A program made the position numbers and the translations under genes. Source: Legionella lytica (lineage in GTDB: Bacteria > Pseudomonadota > Gammaproteobacteria > Legionellales > Legionellaceae). From it: a DNA stretch of 64,000 nucleotides. The notes under the pieces were generated by a model. It had not been told where the DNA came from. It made no database searches and saw nothing but the letters and a program-made list of their open reading frames with translations. Location of the stretch: positions 2,931,501 through 2,995,500 of the forward strand of contig NZ_CP071527.1 of assembly GCF_023921225.1 (NCBI RefSeq). Reading direction: 5' to 3'. Shown piece by piece: positions 54,342 through 63,409 of the stretch (its first letter is position 1; the number at the start of each line of letters is the position of its first letter).

Positions 54342-56342
54342 TTAAGTTGCATCGCCCTTAATCAATTGCTCTTTCAATAAAAGATACTGATCCCGAACCT
54401 TAGCCGCAGCCTCAAACTCCATATTTTTAGCATGCACATACATTTGCTTTTCTAAAGTATTTATATGTTTTACCAACTCTTGAGTAGACCAATGTAAATA
54501 CTCAGGAGTCGGCTCAGCCACAGCCTCCTTGCGTTTACCAACATAGGCACCTTCCATAATATCGGTGATGGATTTATTAATCCCTTTAGGAGTAATCCCG
54601 TGTGCTTCGTTAAATGCCTTTTGTTTGTCACGACGCCGGCTCGTCTCATCCAAAGCGCGTTGCATGGAACCAGTAATCTTATCTGCATAAAGAATTGCAC
54701 GTCCATTCACATTACGTGCCGCACGACCAATGGTTTGGATTAGGGAGCGATCCGAACGTAAAAAGCCCTCTTTATCCGCATCCAGAATGGCAACCAATGC
54801 CACCTCAGGCATATCCAAGCCCTCACGCAATAAGTTAATTCCCACCAAAACATCAAAAACACCTAAGCGTAAATCACGAATGATTTCCATACGCTCTACC
54901 GTGTCGATATCTGCATGCAAATAACGAACTTTTATCCCATGCTCGTTTAAATAGTCGGTCAAATCCTCGGCCATACGCTTCGTCAAGGTCGTTACTAATA
55001 CCCGTGCCCCTTGCTGGATGACTTGACGTGCTTCGGACATTAAATCATCGACCTGAGTACGTACCGGCCGAATTTCTACCTCTGGGTCAATTAATCCAGT
55101 AGGACGTACCACCTGCTCGGCCACATTATCAGAGTTCTCTTTTTCATAAGATCCAGGAGTTGCCGAAATATAAATCGTTTGTGGTGAACGTCCTTCAAAT
55201 TCTTCAAAACGTAAGGGACGGTTATCCAGCGCTGAAGGCAGGCGGAAACCATATTGCACTAAAGTTTCTTTGCGAGAACGATCCCCACGATACATCCCAC
55301 CAATTTGCGGTACGGTTACGTGGGATTCATCAATAACCAACAATGCCTCTGCAGGCAAATAATCAAACAAGGTTGGCGGTGGTTCTCCGGCATTACGCCC
55401 CGATAAATAACGCGAATAGTTTTCAATCCCCGAACAATAACCCAATTCCAACATCATCTCGACATCAAAACAGGTGCGTTGTTCCAAGCGCTGCGCTTCC
55501 ACCAATTTATTTTGTGCATTGTATTCCGCCAAGCGCTCTTGCAATTCGTCTTTTACCCAATCCACCGTTTGTAAAATACGCTCTCGCGGAGTCACGTAGT
55601 GGGTTTTAGGGAATATAGTAACCCGAGGTAATCGTTGAATAACCTCACCGGTCAAAGGATCAAATTGGGCAATATTTTCAACTTCATCGTCAAATAATTC
55701 AACGCGGATGGCAATCCGTTCCGAATCTGCCGGAAAAATATCAATTACATCGCCATGCACCCTAAATTGCCCCCGCTCTAGGGCCATATTCGTACGAGTA
55801 TATTGCATTTCGGCAAGACGTTTTAAAATTTTACGTTGTTCAGATTGTTCTCCACGGGAAAGATGTAATACCATACGCAGATAAGAATCAGGGTCGCCCA
55901 AACCATATATTGCCGACACCGTAGCAACAATAATTGCATCTTTACGCTCAATTAGCGCTTTCGTCGCTGAAAGCCGCATTTGCTCGATGTGCTCATTAAT
56001 GGACGAGTCTTTTTCTATAAACGTGTCAGAAGAAGGCACGTAGGCTTCAGGCTGGTAATAATCGTAGTAGGAAACAAAATACTCTACTGCATTATCAGGA
56101 AAATAGGCTTTAAACTCGCCATAAAGCTGTGCGGCCAAAGTTTTATTAGGCGCCATAATTAAGGTAGGACGTCGCATCGCCTGAATGACATGGGCAATGG
56201 TAAATGTTTTACCCGAGCCAGTAACCCCCAGGAGGGTTTGCTTGGCCAAACCGGATTTTAAGCCGTCAATTAACGAGGCAATCGCTGTGGGCTGATCACC
56301 TGCAGGCTGATAATTGGCATAAATTTTGAACAAATCTTTCAT
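54342..56342 (-). CDS. uvrB: excinuclease ABC subunit B
   Basis: 666 residues, full length. DNA damage recognition helicase of nucleotide excision repair. Walker [13 protein letters not shown] near residue 40, the beta-hairpin [20 protein letters not shown], the helicase motifs [17 protein letters not shown] and QTIGRAARN, and a C-terminal UVR domain ([27 protein letters not shown]) that contacts UvrC. Start ATG at 56342, divergent from the aminotransferase gene with 30 nt between. Confidence 0.97.
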   Translation of the reverse strand: MKDLFKIYANYQPAGDQPTAIASLIDGLKSGLAKQTLLGVTGSGKTFTIAHVIQAMRRPTLIMAPNKTLAAQLYGEFKAYFPDNAVEYFVSYYDYYQPEAYVPSSDTFIEKDSSINEHIEQMRLSATKALIERKDAIIVATVSAIYGLGDPDSYLRMVLHLSRGEQSEQRKILKRLAEMQYTRTNMALERGQFRVHGDVIDIFPADSERIAIRVELFDDEVENIAQFDPLTGEVIQRLPRVTIFPKTHYVTPRERILQTVDWVKDELQERLAEYNAQNKLVEAQRLEQRTCFDVEMMLELGYCSGIENYSRYLSGRNAGEPPPTLFDYLPAEALLVIDESHVTVPQIGGMYRGDRSRKETLVQYGFRLPSALDNRPLRFEEFEGRSPQTIYISATPGSYEKENSDNVAEQVVRPTGLIDPEVEIRPVRTQVDDLMSEARQVIQQGARVLVTTLTKRMAEDLTDYLNEHGIKVRYLHADIDTVERMEIIRDLRLGVFDVLVGINLLREGLDMPEVALVAILDADKEGFLRSDRSLIQTIGRAARNVNGRAILYADKITGSMQRALDETSRRRDKQKAFNEAHGITPKGINKSITDIMEGAYVGKRKEAVAEPTPEYLHWSTQELVKHINTLEKQMYVHAKNMEFEAAAKVRDQYLLLKEQLIKGDAT

Positions 56343-56372
56343 ACGTATAAGTATATCTCATAGGAGTAATAA

Positions 56373-57551
56373 ATGGATATCGTATTAGCAAATCGCGTGC
56401 AAAAAGTGAAGCCATCACCAACGTTAGCTGTAGCAGCTAAGGCTACTCAATTACGCGCACAAGGACATGATGTGATTAACTTAGGCACTGGTGAGCCTGA
56501 TTTTGACACACCCACGTACATTAAGGAAGCCGCGATCAATGCGATTAACCAAGGGTTTACCAAATATACTGCGGTAGATGGTATTCCTGAATTAAAAGAA
56601 GCCATTAAAAACAAATTCAAAAAAGATAATGGCCTAGACTACCAATTAAATCAGATTTTAGTTTCCGTTGGTGGCAAGCAAAGTTGCTACAACCTTTGCC
56701 AGGCTTTATTAAATCCAGGCGATGAAGTAATCATTCCAGCCCCTTATTGGGTTTCCTATCCCGATATGGTGCTATTAGCTGATGGTGTGCCAGTAATTAT
56801 CTCGACTACACCTGCGCAACGTTACAAAATTAATGCGCAGCAATTAGAAGAGGCGATTACGCCAAAGACCCGTTTATTGTTCTTAAACAGCCCATCCAAT
56901 CCGTCTGGAGTAGCCTATACTTTAGATGAATTTAAAGCATTGGCAGAAGTACTGAAAAAACATCCACAAATTATCATTGCGACTGATGATATGTATGAAC
57001 ATATTATTTGGAGCCAATCCTTTGTAAATATCCTAAACGCCTGCCCTGAATTGTATGAGCGCACCGTAGTGTTAAATGGCGTATCCAAAGCTTATGCAAT
57101 GACGGGCTGGCGCATCGGCTACGCAGCAGGTCCTCTCCCCTTAATGAATGCAATGAAAACCATTCAATCACAATCCACCTCAAACCCCTGCTCTATTGCG
57201 CAACGTGCCGCTGTAGCAGCCTTAAATGGTAGCAATGAAACTGTTTTATCTATGGTTGAAGCCTTCCGTCAACGACATGACTATGTTGCAGACCGCTTAC
57301 AAAAGATTCCTGGGGTTGAGGTAATTCCCGCCGATGGCACTTTCTACATTTTTCCAAGCGTACAAGAAGTCATCAACAAACGCGGCTACGCCAATGATCT
57401 GGAGTTTTCCGAGAAATTATTAACCGAAGTAGGCGTTGCCTTAGTACCTGGTTCTGCATTTGGAAACGAAGGCTGCATCCGCCTCTCATTTGCAACCAGT
57501 ATGGAAATACTCAAAGACGCGTTAGATAGACTAGAACGTTTTTGCAAATAA
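56373..57551 (+). CDS. aspartate aminotransferase (class I, type Ib)
   Basis: 392 residues. PLP enzyme; transfers the amino group of aspartate to 2-oxoglutarate. PLP Lys239 in LNGVSKAYAMTGWRIGY; NSPSNPSGV and the C-terminal substrate Arg in GCIRLSFA. The sequence type (LGTGEPDFDTP, YWVSYPDM) is that of AspB/AspC of the Ib subgroup, some of which also use prephenate. AGGAG 7 nt before the ATG. The divergent pairing with uvrB is familiar in Gammaproteobacteria. Confidence 0.92.
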   Translation: MDIVLANRVQKVKPSPTLAVAAKATQLRAQGHDVINLGTGEPDFDTPTYIKEAAINAINQGFTKYTAVDGIPELKEAIKNKFKKDNGLDYQLNQILVSVGGKQSCYNLCQALLNPGDEVIIPAPYWVSYPDMVLLADGVPVIISTTPAQRYKINAQQLEEAITPKTRLLFLNSPSNPSGVAYTLDEFKALAEVLKKHPQIIIATDDMYEHIIWSQSFVNILNACPELYERTVVLNGVSKAYAMTGWRIGYAAGPLPLMNAMKTIQSQSTSNPCSIAQRAAVAALNGSNETVLSMVEAFRQRHDYVADRLQKIPGVEVIPADGTFYIFPSVQEVINKRGYANDLEFSEKLLTEVGVALVPGSAFGNEGCIRLSFATSMEILKDALDRLERFCK

Positions 57552-57567
57552 TCTCTATAGGTTAACA

Positions 57568-57633
57568 CTGAGCATCACGAAGCCCAACATCGGTGTAAAA
57601 TTGAAGCCGGTGGTTGGGCTTCGTTGTACTCAG
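57568..57633. repeat. dispersed hairpin repeat, GTTGGGCTTCGTT family (copy 3)
   Basis: CTGAGCATCACGAAGCCCAAC (57568-57588, first 20 of 21 nt diagnostic) and GTTGGGCTTCGTTGTACT (from 57613) are inverted copies matching at about 17 of 21 positions. The right arm matches that of the copy at 27252. It lies 17 nt after the aminotransferase stop and could end its mRNA. Confidence 0.6.
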
Positions 57634-57795
57634 CATCAACCCACCATCACACAAAAAAACCTTAAATAGGGCCTTTGATTGCAAACAACTAGAGCATCCC
57701 CGCTTGCTCCCCCTCTGCAAAAGAACGATTTTTTTCCTTTTTGAAAAACAAAAAACCAAAAATAAAAATATCCATAAATTTATTACAATATATGC

Positions 57796-57824
57796 TTGAC
57801 CAATGCACAGAATCGTTTTAAGAT
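57796..57824 (+). promoter_or_regulatory. promoter of tRNA-Asn
   Basis: TTGACC (57796-57801), a 17-nt spacer and TAAGAT (57819-57824), 10 nt before the tRNA. Confidence 0.65.
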
Positions 57825-57834
57825 TCGCACATAT

Positions 57835-57910
57835 TCCCCGGTAGCTCAGTCGGTAGAGCGGATGACTGTTAATCATTAGGTCACAAGTTCGAGTCTTGTC
57901 CGGGGAGCCA
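57835..57910 (+). tRNA. tRNA-Asn (GTT)
   Basis: 76 nt including an encoded CCA (57908-57910). Acceptor arms TCCCCGG/CCGGGGA, D arm AGCTCAGTCGGTAGAGC, anticodon stem ATGACTGTTAATCAT with anticodon GTT at 57868-57870, T arm CAAGTTCGAGTCTTG. Complete cloverleaf. No integrase or duplicated 3' end is seen nearby. Confidence 0.97.
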
Positions 57911-58070
57911 TATCAAATAGTTACAATTTTTCACTGAAGAAATCCCATATAAACGTAAATTTTAGGAATGCAGCGGAGATCTTTAGGCAGAGCAATTCTA
58001 GTTTTTCCAATATTCTATTTAACAGCAAATTTTAGTCAAAATGGTACATTACATCGAAGGAAAGGTGAAA

Positions 58071-58283
58071 ATGCATAAGCGAATTAAGACTAAGCTGATT
58101 TCTTTGGTAGAGTTTTTTCTTTGTATGTGGATTCTCTGCGGCTCTTTTCTAATGCTGCTTTTAAATCAGCAGTATACAGTTTTCCCCACCCTCTACACTT
58201 TCTTCAACCAAAAACCAACATTCCAAATCGTCTATACGTTTATGTATTCACTTTTGTTTAAAACAAACATTTGGGGAGGCTAA
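58071..58283 (+). CDS. small membrane protein heading the glycan cluster
   Basis: 70 residues from the ATG at 58071, which has AAGGAAAGGTG upstream; the frame extends back to 58041. One or two hydrophobic helices (LISLVEFFLCMWILCGSFLMLLL, then YTFMYSLLF). It lies 7 nt before the GT-C gene, so it is probably part of the same transcript and complex. Not recognised; it could also be a truncated relic of a larger membrane protein. Confidence 0.45.
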   Translation: MHKRIKTKLISLVEFFLCMWILCGSFLMLLLNQQYTVFPTLYTFFNQKPTFQIVYTFMYSLLFKTNIWGG

Positions 58284-58290
58284 GGTTGCT

Positions 58291-60207
58291 ATGCTGTCGT
58301 TGCTCATTGCGTTATGGTATGCCTTAACAAACCTTTTATTGGGATTAGCCTGTCTGAGATTTTGTTCACCTGCCAGCATTAACAATCGAGCAATTTATTC
58401 AACTTCCTTTATGCTTGGTCAGGTCATTTTTGTTAATTTATGGTTGATTCTGGGTTTGACATCTCATTTCAAAATTAACTTAATCATGGGTTTATCTGCA
58501 TTTATTTTTATAACCAGCCTTTATTTTACTAAAGATTGTTATAGACCATTAATACATACCCTACAAAATAGATATCAGAACATTGTTAGGCTTCGCTTGT
58601 TTTGGAAAATAATGCTTATTGCCCTACTTTGTGTATTGTGTCTTCTGGGTATGGCTTCTGTATCATATCCGCCAATTGGAGATGCTGAAGCTTTTTATAT
58701 GGTTTTACCTAAGCTCATGGCTGCCACGCACCGGCTAAAACCAGTAAATAATTACTATGCTTTTTCACAAATTGGGCTTTTTGGAGAGTTGCATCACGCA
58801 GCCTTAATGGCGATGAATAGTGAGCAAGCCGCAAAATTTTTTGTCTGGCTCACAGGCTTTGCTGTCATAGGTTTTATTTTATCTCTTTGTACTGAGGCCG
58901 GAGTTCGAGCAAGAGGAAAAATTATTGCATTGATCCTATTAATGACCTCTACTACTTATACGGCCTATCTTTATGATGGTAAAGTAGATATTTTTGCCAC
59001 GGCTTTAGGGCTAGCTGCTTGTTATTGGGCCCTTCAAACGAATAAAAACTCTGGGTTGCTGCCTTATATTTTAACGGGATTATTCGCGGGACTAGCTTGT
59101 ATAGCTAAATTTTCTTACATACCGATGATGTTAACTGCTGTCTTTTTAATTGTCCTCTGGAATCATTGGAAGTCTTTGTTCCAACTAAAAACATTACGTT
59201 CTGTTGCAATACTAGGAGCTGTATTTTTGGTAGCTATGCTACCTCATTTTATTAAAAATGCTATTTTATTTAATGAGCCCTTCGCCCCTTTTTATTTCTT
59301 TAAATCAGCAGGAAGTAATTGGACAGATCAGATTTGGTATACTCCTGAGACGATACGTTATATTTTACTGACTTATCCCTTTGCTCTTACTTTTGGAAAA
59401 TATTCTCTTCTAGGAGGAAATCTTTCACCGTTGGTTCTCTTATTTATTCCGCTGTTTCTTCTAGCCAAGAAAGAACAATGGAAATTAACAGAACCACTGG
59501 TCCAGATGATAGTGGTATCAATCAGCTGCTTGGTGATTTGGATGATTTGTAGACCCTCTGTACTTTGCCCGAGATGTATTTTACCTACATTACTACTCTT
59601 CATTCCGGTTTCTTCCTGGTGCGCCGAGAAGGTAATTCTTACGAAGAATTATAATTCATTAAAAATAGCTATTTTTTTCAGTCTCATTATAGCGCTATAC
59701 ACCTGTCTACCTGCTGGAGTTTTGCCAGTTCAAACTCTCGCAGCAAAATTCTCTGACTGTTTAAAAAGCAATTTTCATGATGCTAAATGTTCCAAAGTAT
59801 ATCCCCCTGAGAGCGAGTTACAAGAACTTGCAACGGGCATACAACATGTCAATCAAATTGCAAAGAAAGGAGATCGAGTTTTTGTGATGGGGTGGTATAC
59901 CTACCATTTGCGTGAAGATTTATTACAATGCATTAACGGTGCAGGCAGAAAAGACTCGACGGTTTACTCTGCTGAGAATAAACGCTGGATTCATTTATTC
60001 GAAAATGGTTTTAAATTTCTCGTAGTTCAAGATAACAAGACGTTTGAAGTAGGCGAAATTCCTCCTTGGTTGACAATAAATGAAGTGTACAAAGATCAGA
60101 GAACAAAGGTATACGCTATTCTCGCCAAAGATTCTTTACATAAACCTAAATACTCTAGCCGCCTGAAAAATCATGCCCCAGAATGGGAGATAGTCCCATT
60201 AACTTAA
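58291..60207 (+). CDS. GT-C (family 39-like) membrane glycosyltransferase
   Basis: 638 residues. About 11-13 hydrophobic helices from the N-terminus to residue 470, then a soluble tail of about 150 residues that contains VMGWYTYHLREDLLQC. After the third helix the periplasmic loop SYPPIGDAEAFYMVLPKLM has the acidic D-A-E arrangement that GT-C enzymes use for catalysis. They transfer a sugar from a polyprenyl-phosphate donor at the periplasmic face. Acceptor unknown, possibly LPS. A weak AAGG site precedes the ATG. Its end overlaps the next gene by 25 nt. Confidence 0.65.
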   Translation: MLSLLIALWYALTNLLLGLACLRFCSPASINNRAIYSTSFMLGQVIFVNLWLILGLTSHFKINLIMGLSAFIFITSLYFTKDCYRPLIHTLQNRYQNIVRLRLFWKIMLIALLCVLCLLGMASVSYPPIGDAEAFYMVLPKLMAATHRLKPVNNYYAFSQIGLFGELHHAALMAMNSEQAAKFFVWLTGFAVIGFILSLCTEAGVRARGKIIALILLMTSTTYTAYLYDGKVDIFATALGLAACYWALQTNKNSGLLPYILTGLFAGLACIAKFSYIPMMLTAVFLIVLWNHWKSLFQLKTLRSVAILGAVFLVAMLPHFIKNAILFNEPFAPFYFFKSAGSNWTDQIWYTPETIRYILLTYPFALTFGKYSLLGGNLSPLVLLFIPLFLLAKKEQWKLTEPLVQMIVVSISCLVIWMICRPSVLCPRCILPTLLLFIPVSSWCAEKVILTKNYNSLKIAIFFSLIIALYTCLPAGVLPVQTLAAKFSDCLKSNFHDAKCSKVYPPESELQELATGIQHVNQIAKKGDRVFVMGWYTYHLREDLLQCINGAGRKDSTVYSAENKRWIHLFENGFKFLVVQDNKTFEVGEIPPWLTINEVYKDQRTKVYAILAKDSLHKPKYSSRLKNHAPEWEIVPLT

Positions 60208-61154
60208 AAAAAATACTGCCGTTATCTGGTTTTGTTTTAGCCCCATTATTTTTGTTCTATACCTGTTGGCATATGGATTGGAACGAATTTATCTCCATTT
60301 TAAAGAATATCGAGACTAAATGGGCCCTGGCAATGATGTTTGCTCTTTTGGCTTCTATGTTTTTAAGAAGCTTACGTTGGCAAATCATTGCAGCCTTACC
60401 ATGGAGCGATACAGGCAATGTTTGGAAAGCTTCTTGTGCAGGCTATTTTGGCTCGGCCGTTTATCCAGCGAAGGCTGGCGAAGTTTTAAAAATTGTCCGC
60501 ATACAACAGCTTACGGGTATAAGAGGCGGAGAAGCCGTTGTAAGCGCGTTATTTGATAGAATGATTGATGCGGCAACTCTTTTTCTCTTACTTGTAATTA
60601 TGGTGGGCACAAAAAGTGGGTATTTTAATATATCACCTACCACAGAAATTGCCGTCTCCGGTTTCGCTGTACTCGTTACAGGGGGAATTCTTTACTGCAT
60701 AGGTGGCCACCGCTTGGAAGTATTTTTCCAATGGATTGCATCTAAAAACAAAGTGGGCAATTGGCTATGTAAGATGTATCAAGAATTTTTAGTAGGCATG
60801 CAATTATTAAAATTAAAGCGCTTTATAGTGCCGTGCCTAATACTCCAAATTATAATCACATTTTTGGATGTTTTTGCTTGTTGGCTTCTTTTTTACGCTC
60901 TTGGGTGGACGGAGCTACCTATCATTGCAGCAGTGACCGTGTTGGTTTACTTGGCCGCCGTTTTTTGCGTCCCAGCGACCCCAGGATACATCGGAGTTTA
61001 TCAAATCGCGGCTATATTTGCTTTGGCTAGTTTTGGCATTAATAAATCAGAAGCAGTAGTCTATGGCACCGTATTTCAAATCATCGCTTTTCTTCTAGCT
61101 GTAGGAGTAGAGATGGAGAGAAAACTTAATCAATTTTTACTTAAATTTTTTTAA
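60183..61154 (+). CDS. lysylphosphatidylglycerol-synthase-type transmembrane protein (UPF0104)
   Basis: 323 residues, 7-8 membrane helices. FLRSLRWQIIAALPW, YFGSAVYPAKAGEVLKIVRI and ALFDRMIDAATLFLLL are the signature of the LPG_synthase_TM/AglD2 family, here without the aminoacyl-transferase domain; these proteins act as flippase-like partners in glycan or lipid export. No clear ribosome-binding site: the ATG lies inside the end of the GT-C gene (25-nt overlap), which points to coupled translation. Confidence 0.8.
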   Translation: MGDSPINLKKILPLSGFVLAPLFLFYTCWHMDWNEFISILKNIETKWALAMMFALLASMFLRSLRWQIIAALPWSDTGNVWKASCAGYFGSAVYPAKAGEVLKIVRIQQLTGIRGGEAVVSALFDRMIDAATLFLLLVIMVGTKSGYFNISPTTEIAVSGFAVLVTGGILYCIGGHRLEVFFQWIASKNKVGNWLCKMYQEFLVGMQLLKLKRFIVPCLILQIIITFLDVFACWLLFYALGWTELPIIAAVTVLVYLAAVFCVPATPGYIGVYQIAAIFALASFGINKSEAVVYGTVFQIIAFLLAVGVEMERKLNQFLLKFF

Positions 61155-61167
61155 AGAAGGGATTGTA

Positions 61168-62361
61168 ATGAAAGAACAATTAGCTGTATTTGGAGGAACG
61201 CCCGTGCGCGAAACATTGCTTCCTTACGCGCGTCAATCCATAGATGAAGCAGATAAGGAAGCCGTAAACACGGTCTTAAACGGAGATTGGCTGACAACAG
61301 GCCCTATGGTAAAAAAATTTGAGGAGACTGTTTGCACGTATACAGGTGCAAAAGAAGCTATTGCAGTTAACACGGGAACTGCCGCACTACATGCGGCTGT
61401 TTCTGCCGCAAACATTGGCCCAGGAGATGAGGTGATTGTTCCTGCAATCTCTTTCGTAGCCACCTCTAACTGCGTTTTATATAGTGGTGCCACTCCTGTT
61501 TTTGCTGATCTATCCCCTGACACTCTAAATATCGATCCAATTGATGTTGAAAGAAAAATTACATCAAAAACTAAAGCCATTATTGCTGTAGATTTTGCCG
61601 GTCATCCCTGTGATCATGATAGCCTGCGTGCCATTGCTCAAAAACATAATCTATTAATCATAGAGGATGCCGCTCATTCACTTGGAGCCGTATATAAAAA
61701 TCAAAAAGTAGGAAGTCTACAAGATATGACCATCCTTAGTTTCCATCCAGTCAAACATATCACGACTGGAGAGGGAGGCATGGTTTTGACGCAAGATCCC
61801 TTGCTTGCTAAAGGCATGCGGTCCTTTCGTCATCATGGTATAGATTTAGAGATCCATAACCGTAACTCCAACCAGTCTTGGAAATATGATGTGGTTAGCC
61901 TGGGATATAATTACAGAATTCCTGATATTAATTGCGCATTAGGTGTTAGTCAGATACAAAAATTGGATCAGTGGCTAGAACGCCGACGTTTTATTGCAAC
62001 TGTTTATCAAGAGGCACTCGGTGACCTCACTGCATTGGAGCTACCATTCGAACGACAAGATTGCCAATCAGCCTGGCATCTTTTTGTAATCCGCCTGCGC
62101 CTTGAGCAATTACAGGCAAGCAGAGAGGAAATTTTTACCGCATTACGCGCCGAAGGCATAGGTGTTAATGTTCATTATATTCCTATTCCTTGGATGAGCT
62201 ATTATACGCAGTTAGGATATAAGAAAGGCAATTGGCCGGTAGCTGAAGCAGAATATGAAAGAATAATAAGCCTCCCCATATTCCCTGCGATGAGTAATCA
62301 AGATATGGAGGATACTATCCAAGCAGTAAGAAAAGTACTCTCAGCTTACCAAGTGGCTTAG
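61168..62361 (+). CDS. PseC-like sugar aminotransferase (DegT/DnrJ/EryC1 family)
   Basis: 397 residues. PLP-dependent 4-aminotransferase of nucleotide sugars. PLP Lys196 in SFHPVKHITTGEGG, and LPYARQSIDEADKEAV, GDWLTTGP, VNTGTAALHAAV and PAISFVATSNCVLYSGA are all as in PseC, which makes UDP-4-amino-4,6-dideoxy-beta-L-AltNAc for pseudaminic acid. The related LegC of the legionaminic acid pathway cannot be excluded, and legionaminic acid is the hallmark of Legionella LPS. No PseB-type dehydratase is visible in the window. AAGAAGG-type site 8 nt before the ATG. Confidence 0.85.
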   Translation: MKEQLAVFGGTPVRETLLPYARQSIDEADKEAVNTVLNGDWLTTGPMVKKFEETVCTYTGAKEAIAVNTGTAALHAAVSAANIGPGDEVIVPAISFVATSNCVLYSGATPVFADLSPDTLNIDPIDVERKITSKTKAIIAVDFAGHPCDHDSLRAIAQKHNLLIIEDAAHSLGAVYKNQKVGSLQDMTILSFHPVKHITTGEGGMVLTQDPLLAKGMRSFRHHGIDLEIHNRNSNQSWKYDVVSLGYNYRIPDINCALGVSQIQKLDQWLERRRFIATVYQEALGDLTALELPFERQDCQSAWHLFVIRLRLEQLQASREEIFTALRAEGIGVNVHYIPIPWMSYYTQLGYKKGNWPVAEAEYERIISLPIFPAMSNQDMEDTIQAVRKVLSAYQVA

Positions 62362-62370
62362 TATTTTATT

Positions 62371-62871
62371 ATGATGGAATTACCTATTAAAATGCGCTGT
62401 GCCAATGAGGCAGATTGTTCTGACTTATTGTGCTGGCGTAATGATCCACTGACCAGAATGATGTCGCGCAATCAAGACCTAATAGAGCCTACTGTACATG
62501 AGAAATGGTATCAACGGGTGTTAGCTGATTCTAAATCTCTTTTGCTAATTGGTGAGTTATCAAGCCAATCGATAGGGATGGTGCGCTTTGATGGTTTGCA
62601 GGCAACAAAGTCCTGGGAAGTGAGTATCATGTTAGCACCAGCGCATAGAAACAAGGGGCTCAGTAAGCATCTATTACACGCAGCTATATACCACCTTCGC
62701 CTATTAAAGAATGAACAATTATTCAAAGAAAATGAATTAATTAATTTAATCGCAGAAATAAAACCGGATAATGCGGCAAGTAAAAAATTATTTGAAAATA
62801 CGGGATTTAAATACATTTCAGAAAACACTGATATGCTTAAATATTTTTATTCAATAGCACCTTTAAATTAA
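62371..62871 (+). CDS. GNAT acetyltransferase (PseH-like)
   Basis: 166 residues. RCANEADCSDLLCWRNDPLTRMMSRNQD is the opening of the RimJ/PseH group; HRNKGLSKHLLH is a divergent acetyl-CoA loop (N-K-G-L-S), and KPDNAASKKLFENTGFKYI the closing motif. Next to a PseC-like aminotransferase it is a natural candidate for N-acetylation of the new amino group. Start ATG at 62371 or 62374; no strong ribosome-binding site. Confidence 0.75.
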   Translation: MMELPIKMRCANEADCSDLLCWRNDPLTRMMSRNQDLIEPTVHEKWYQRVLADSKSLLLIGELSSQSIGMVRFDGLQATKSWEVSIMLAPAHRNKGLSKHLLHAAIYHLRLLKNEQLFKENELINLIAEIKPDNAASKKLFENTGFKYISENTDMLKYFYSIAPLN

Positions 62872-62884
62872 GAGAAAATGATTT

Positions 62885-63409
62885 ATGGATGAAATTAGCC
62901 CTCAACGGGTAGATAAGTATTTTAAAAATATCAAGTTTTTGTTTAAGGGGTTTTTAGGATACCTTGCATATGTTGCTGTTATTCCGCCCTGGCTTCCTGC
63001 GTGGATTCATAAGAGACGGGGAGTTAATATAGACAAATATCGCACAGTTTACATTGCACCTAATGTTCTTATTGACACCACGTTTCCAGAGCATGTCTAC
63101 ATAGAGGATAATGTGTACATTACTCGTGGAGCCAAAGTGATATCACATACAAGTTTCTCTCCACCCACTCAACTTGAAACAGGTGTGGAATATACCGTGG
63201 GAGATGTTGTGATCGAATATGGTGCCTATATAGGAGTAAATGCGATAGTGCTGCCTAGCGTACGAATTGGTCGTTGTGCTATTGTTGGAGCCGGAGCGGT
63301 AGTCACAAAAGATGTACCTCCTTACGCCATCGTTGGCGGAAATCCTGCGCGTCAGATAGGCGATGTACGCGACATCAAAAACAAAAACAAAGGAGATTCT
63401 CGTGAATAA
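62885..63409 (+). CDS. hexapeptide-repeat acyltransferase
   Basis: 174 residues. Left-handed beta-helix repeats ([77 protein letters not shown]) with a hydrophobic N-terminal stretch. It resembles O-acetyltransferases of the CysE/WbbJ group that modify surface polysaccharide; legionaminic-acid O-acetylation is a possible role. Overlaps the GT2 gene by 8 nt. Confidence 0.85.
   Translation: MDEISPQRVDKYFKNIKFLFKGFLGYLAYVAVIPPWLPAWIHKRRGVNIDKYRTVYIAPNVLIDTTFPEHVYIEDNVYITRGAKVISHTSFSPPTQLETGVEYTVGDVVIEYGAYIGVNAIVLPSVRIGRCAIVGAGAVVTKDVPPYAIVGGNPARQIGDVRDIKNKNKGDSRE

Noticed and set aside
57562..57876. Minus-strand frame of 104 codons crossing the tRNA
   Set aside because: It is antisense to the tRNA and to a hairpin repeat, so coding is implausible.
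57835..58070. tRNA-Asn as an integration site with att duplication
   Set aside because: I found no direct repeat of the tRNA 3' end in the window and no integrase gene, so an island boundary is not supported.
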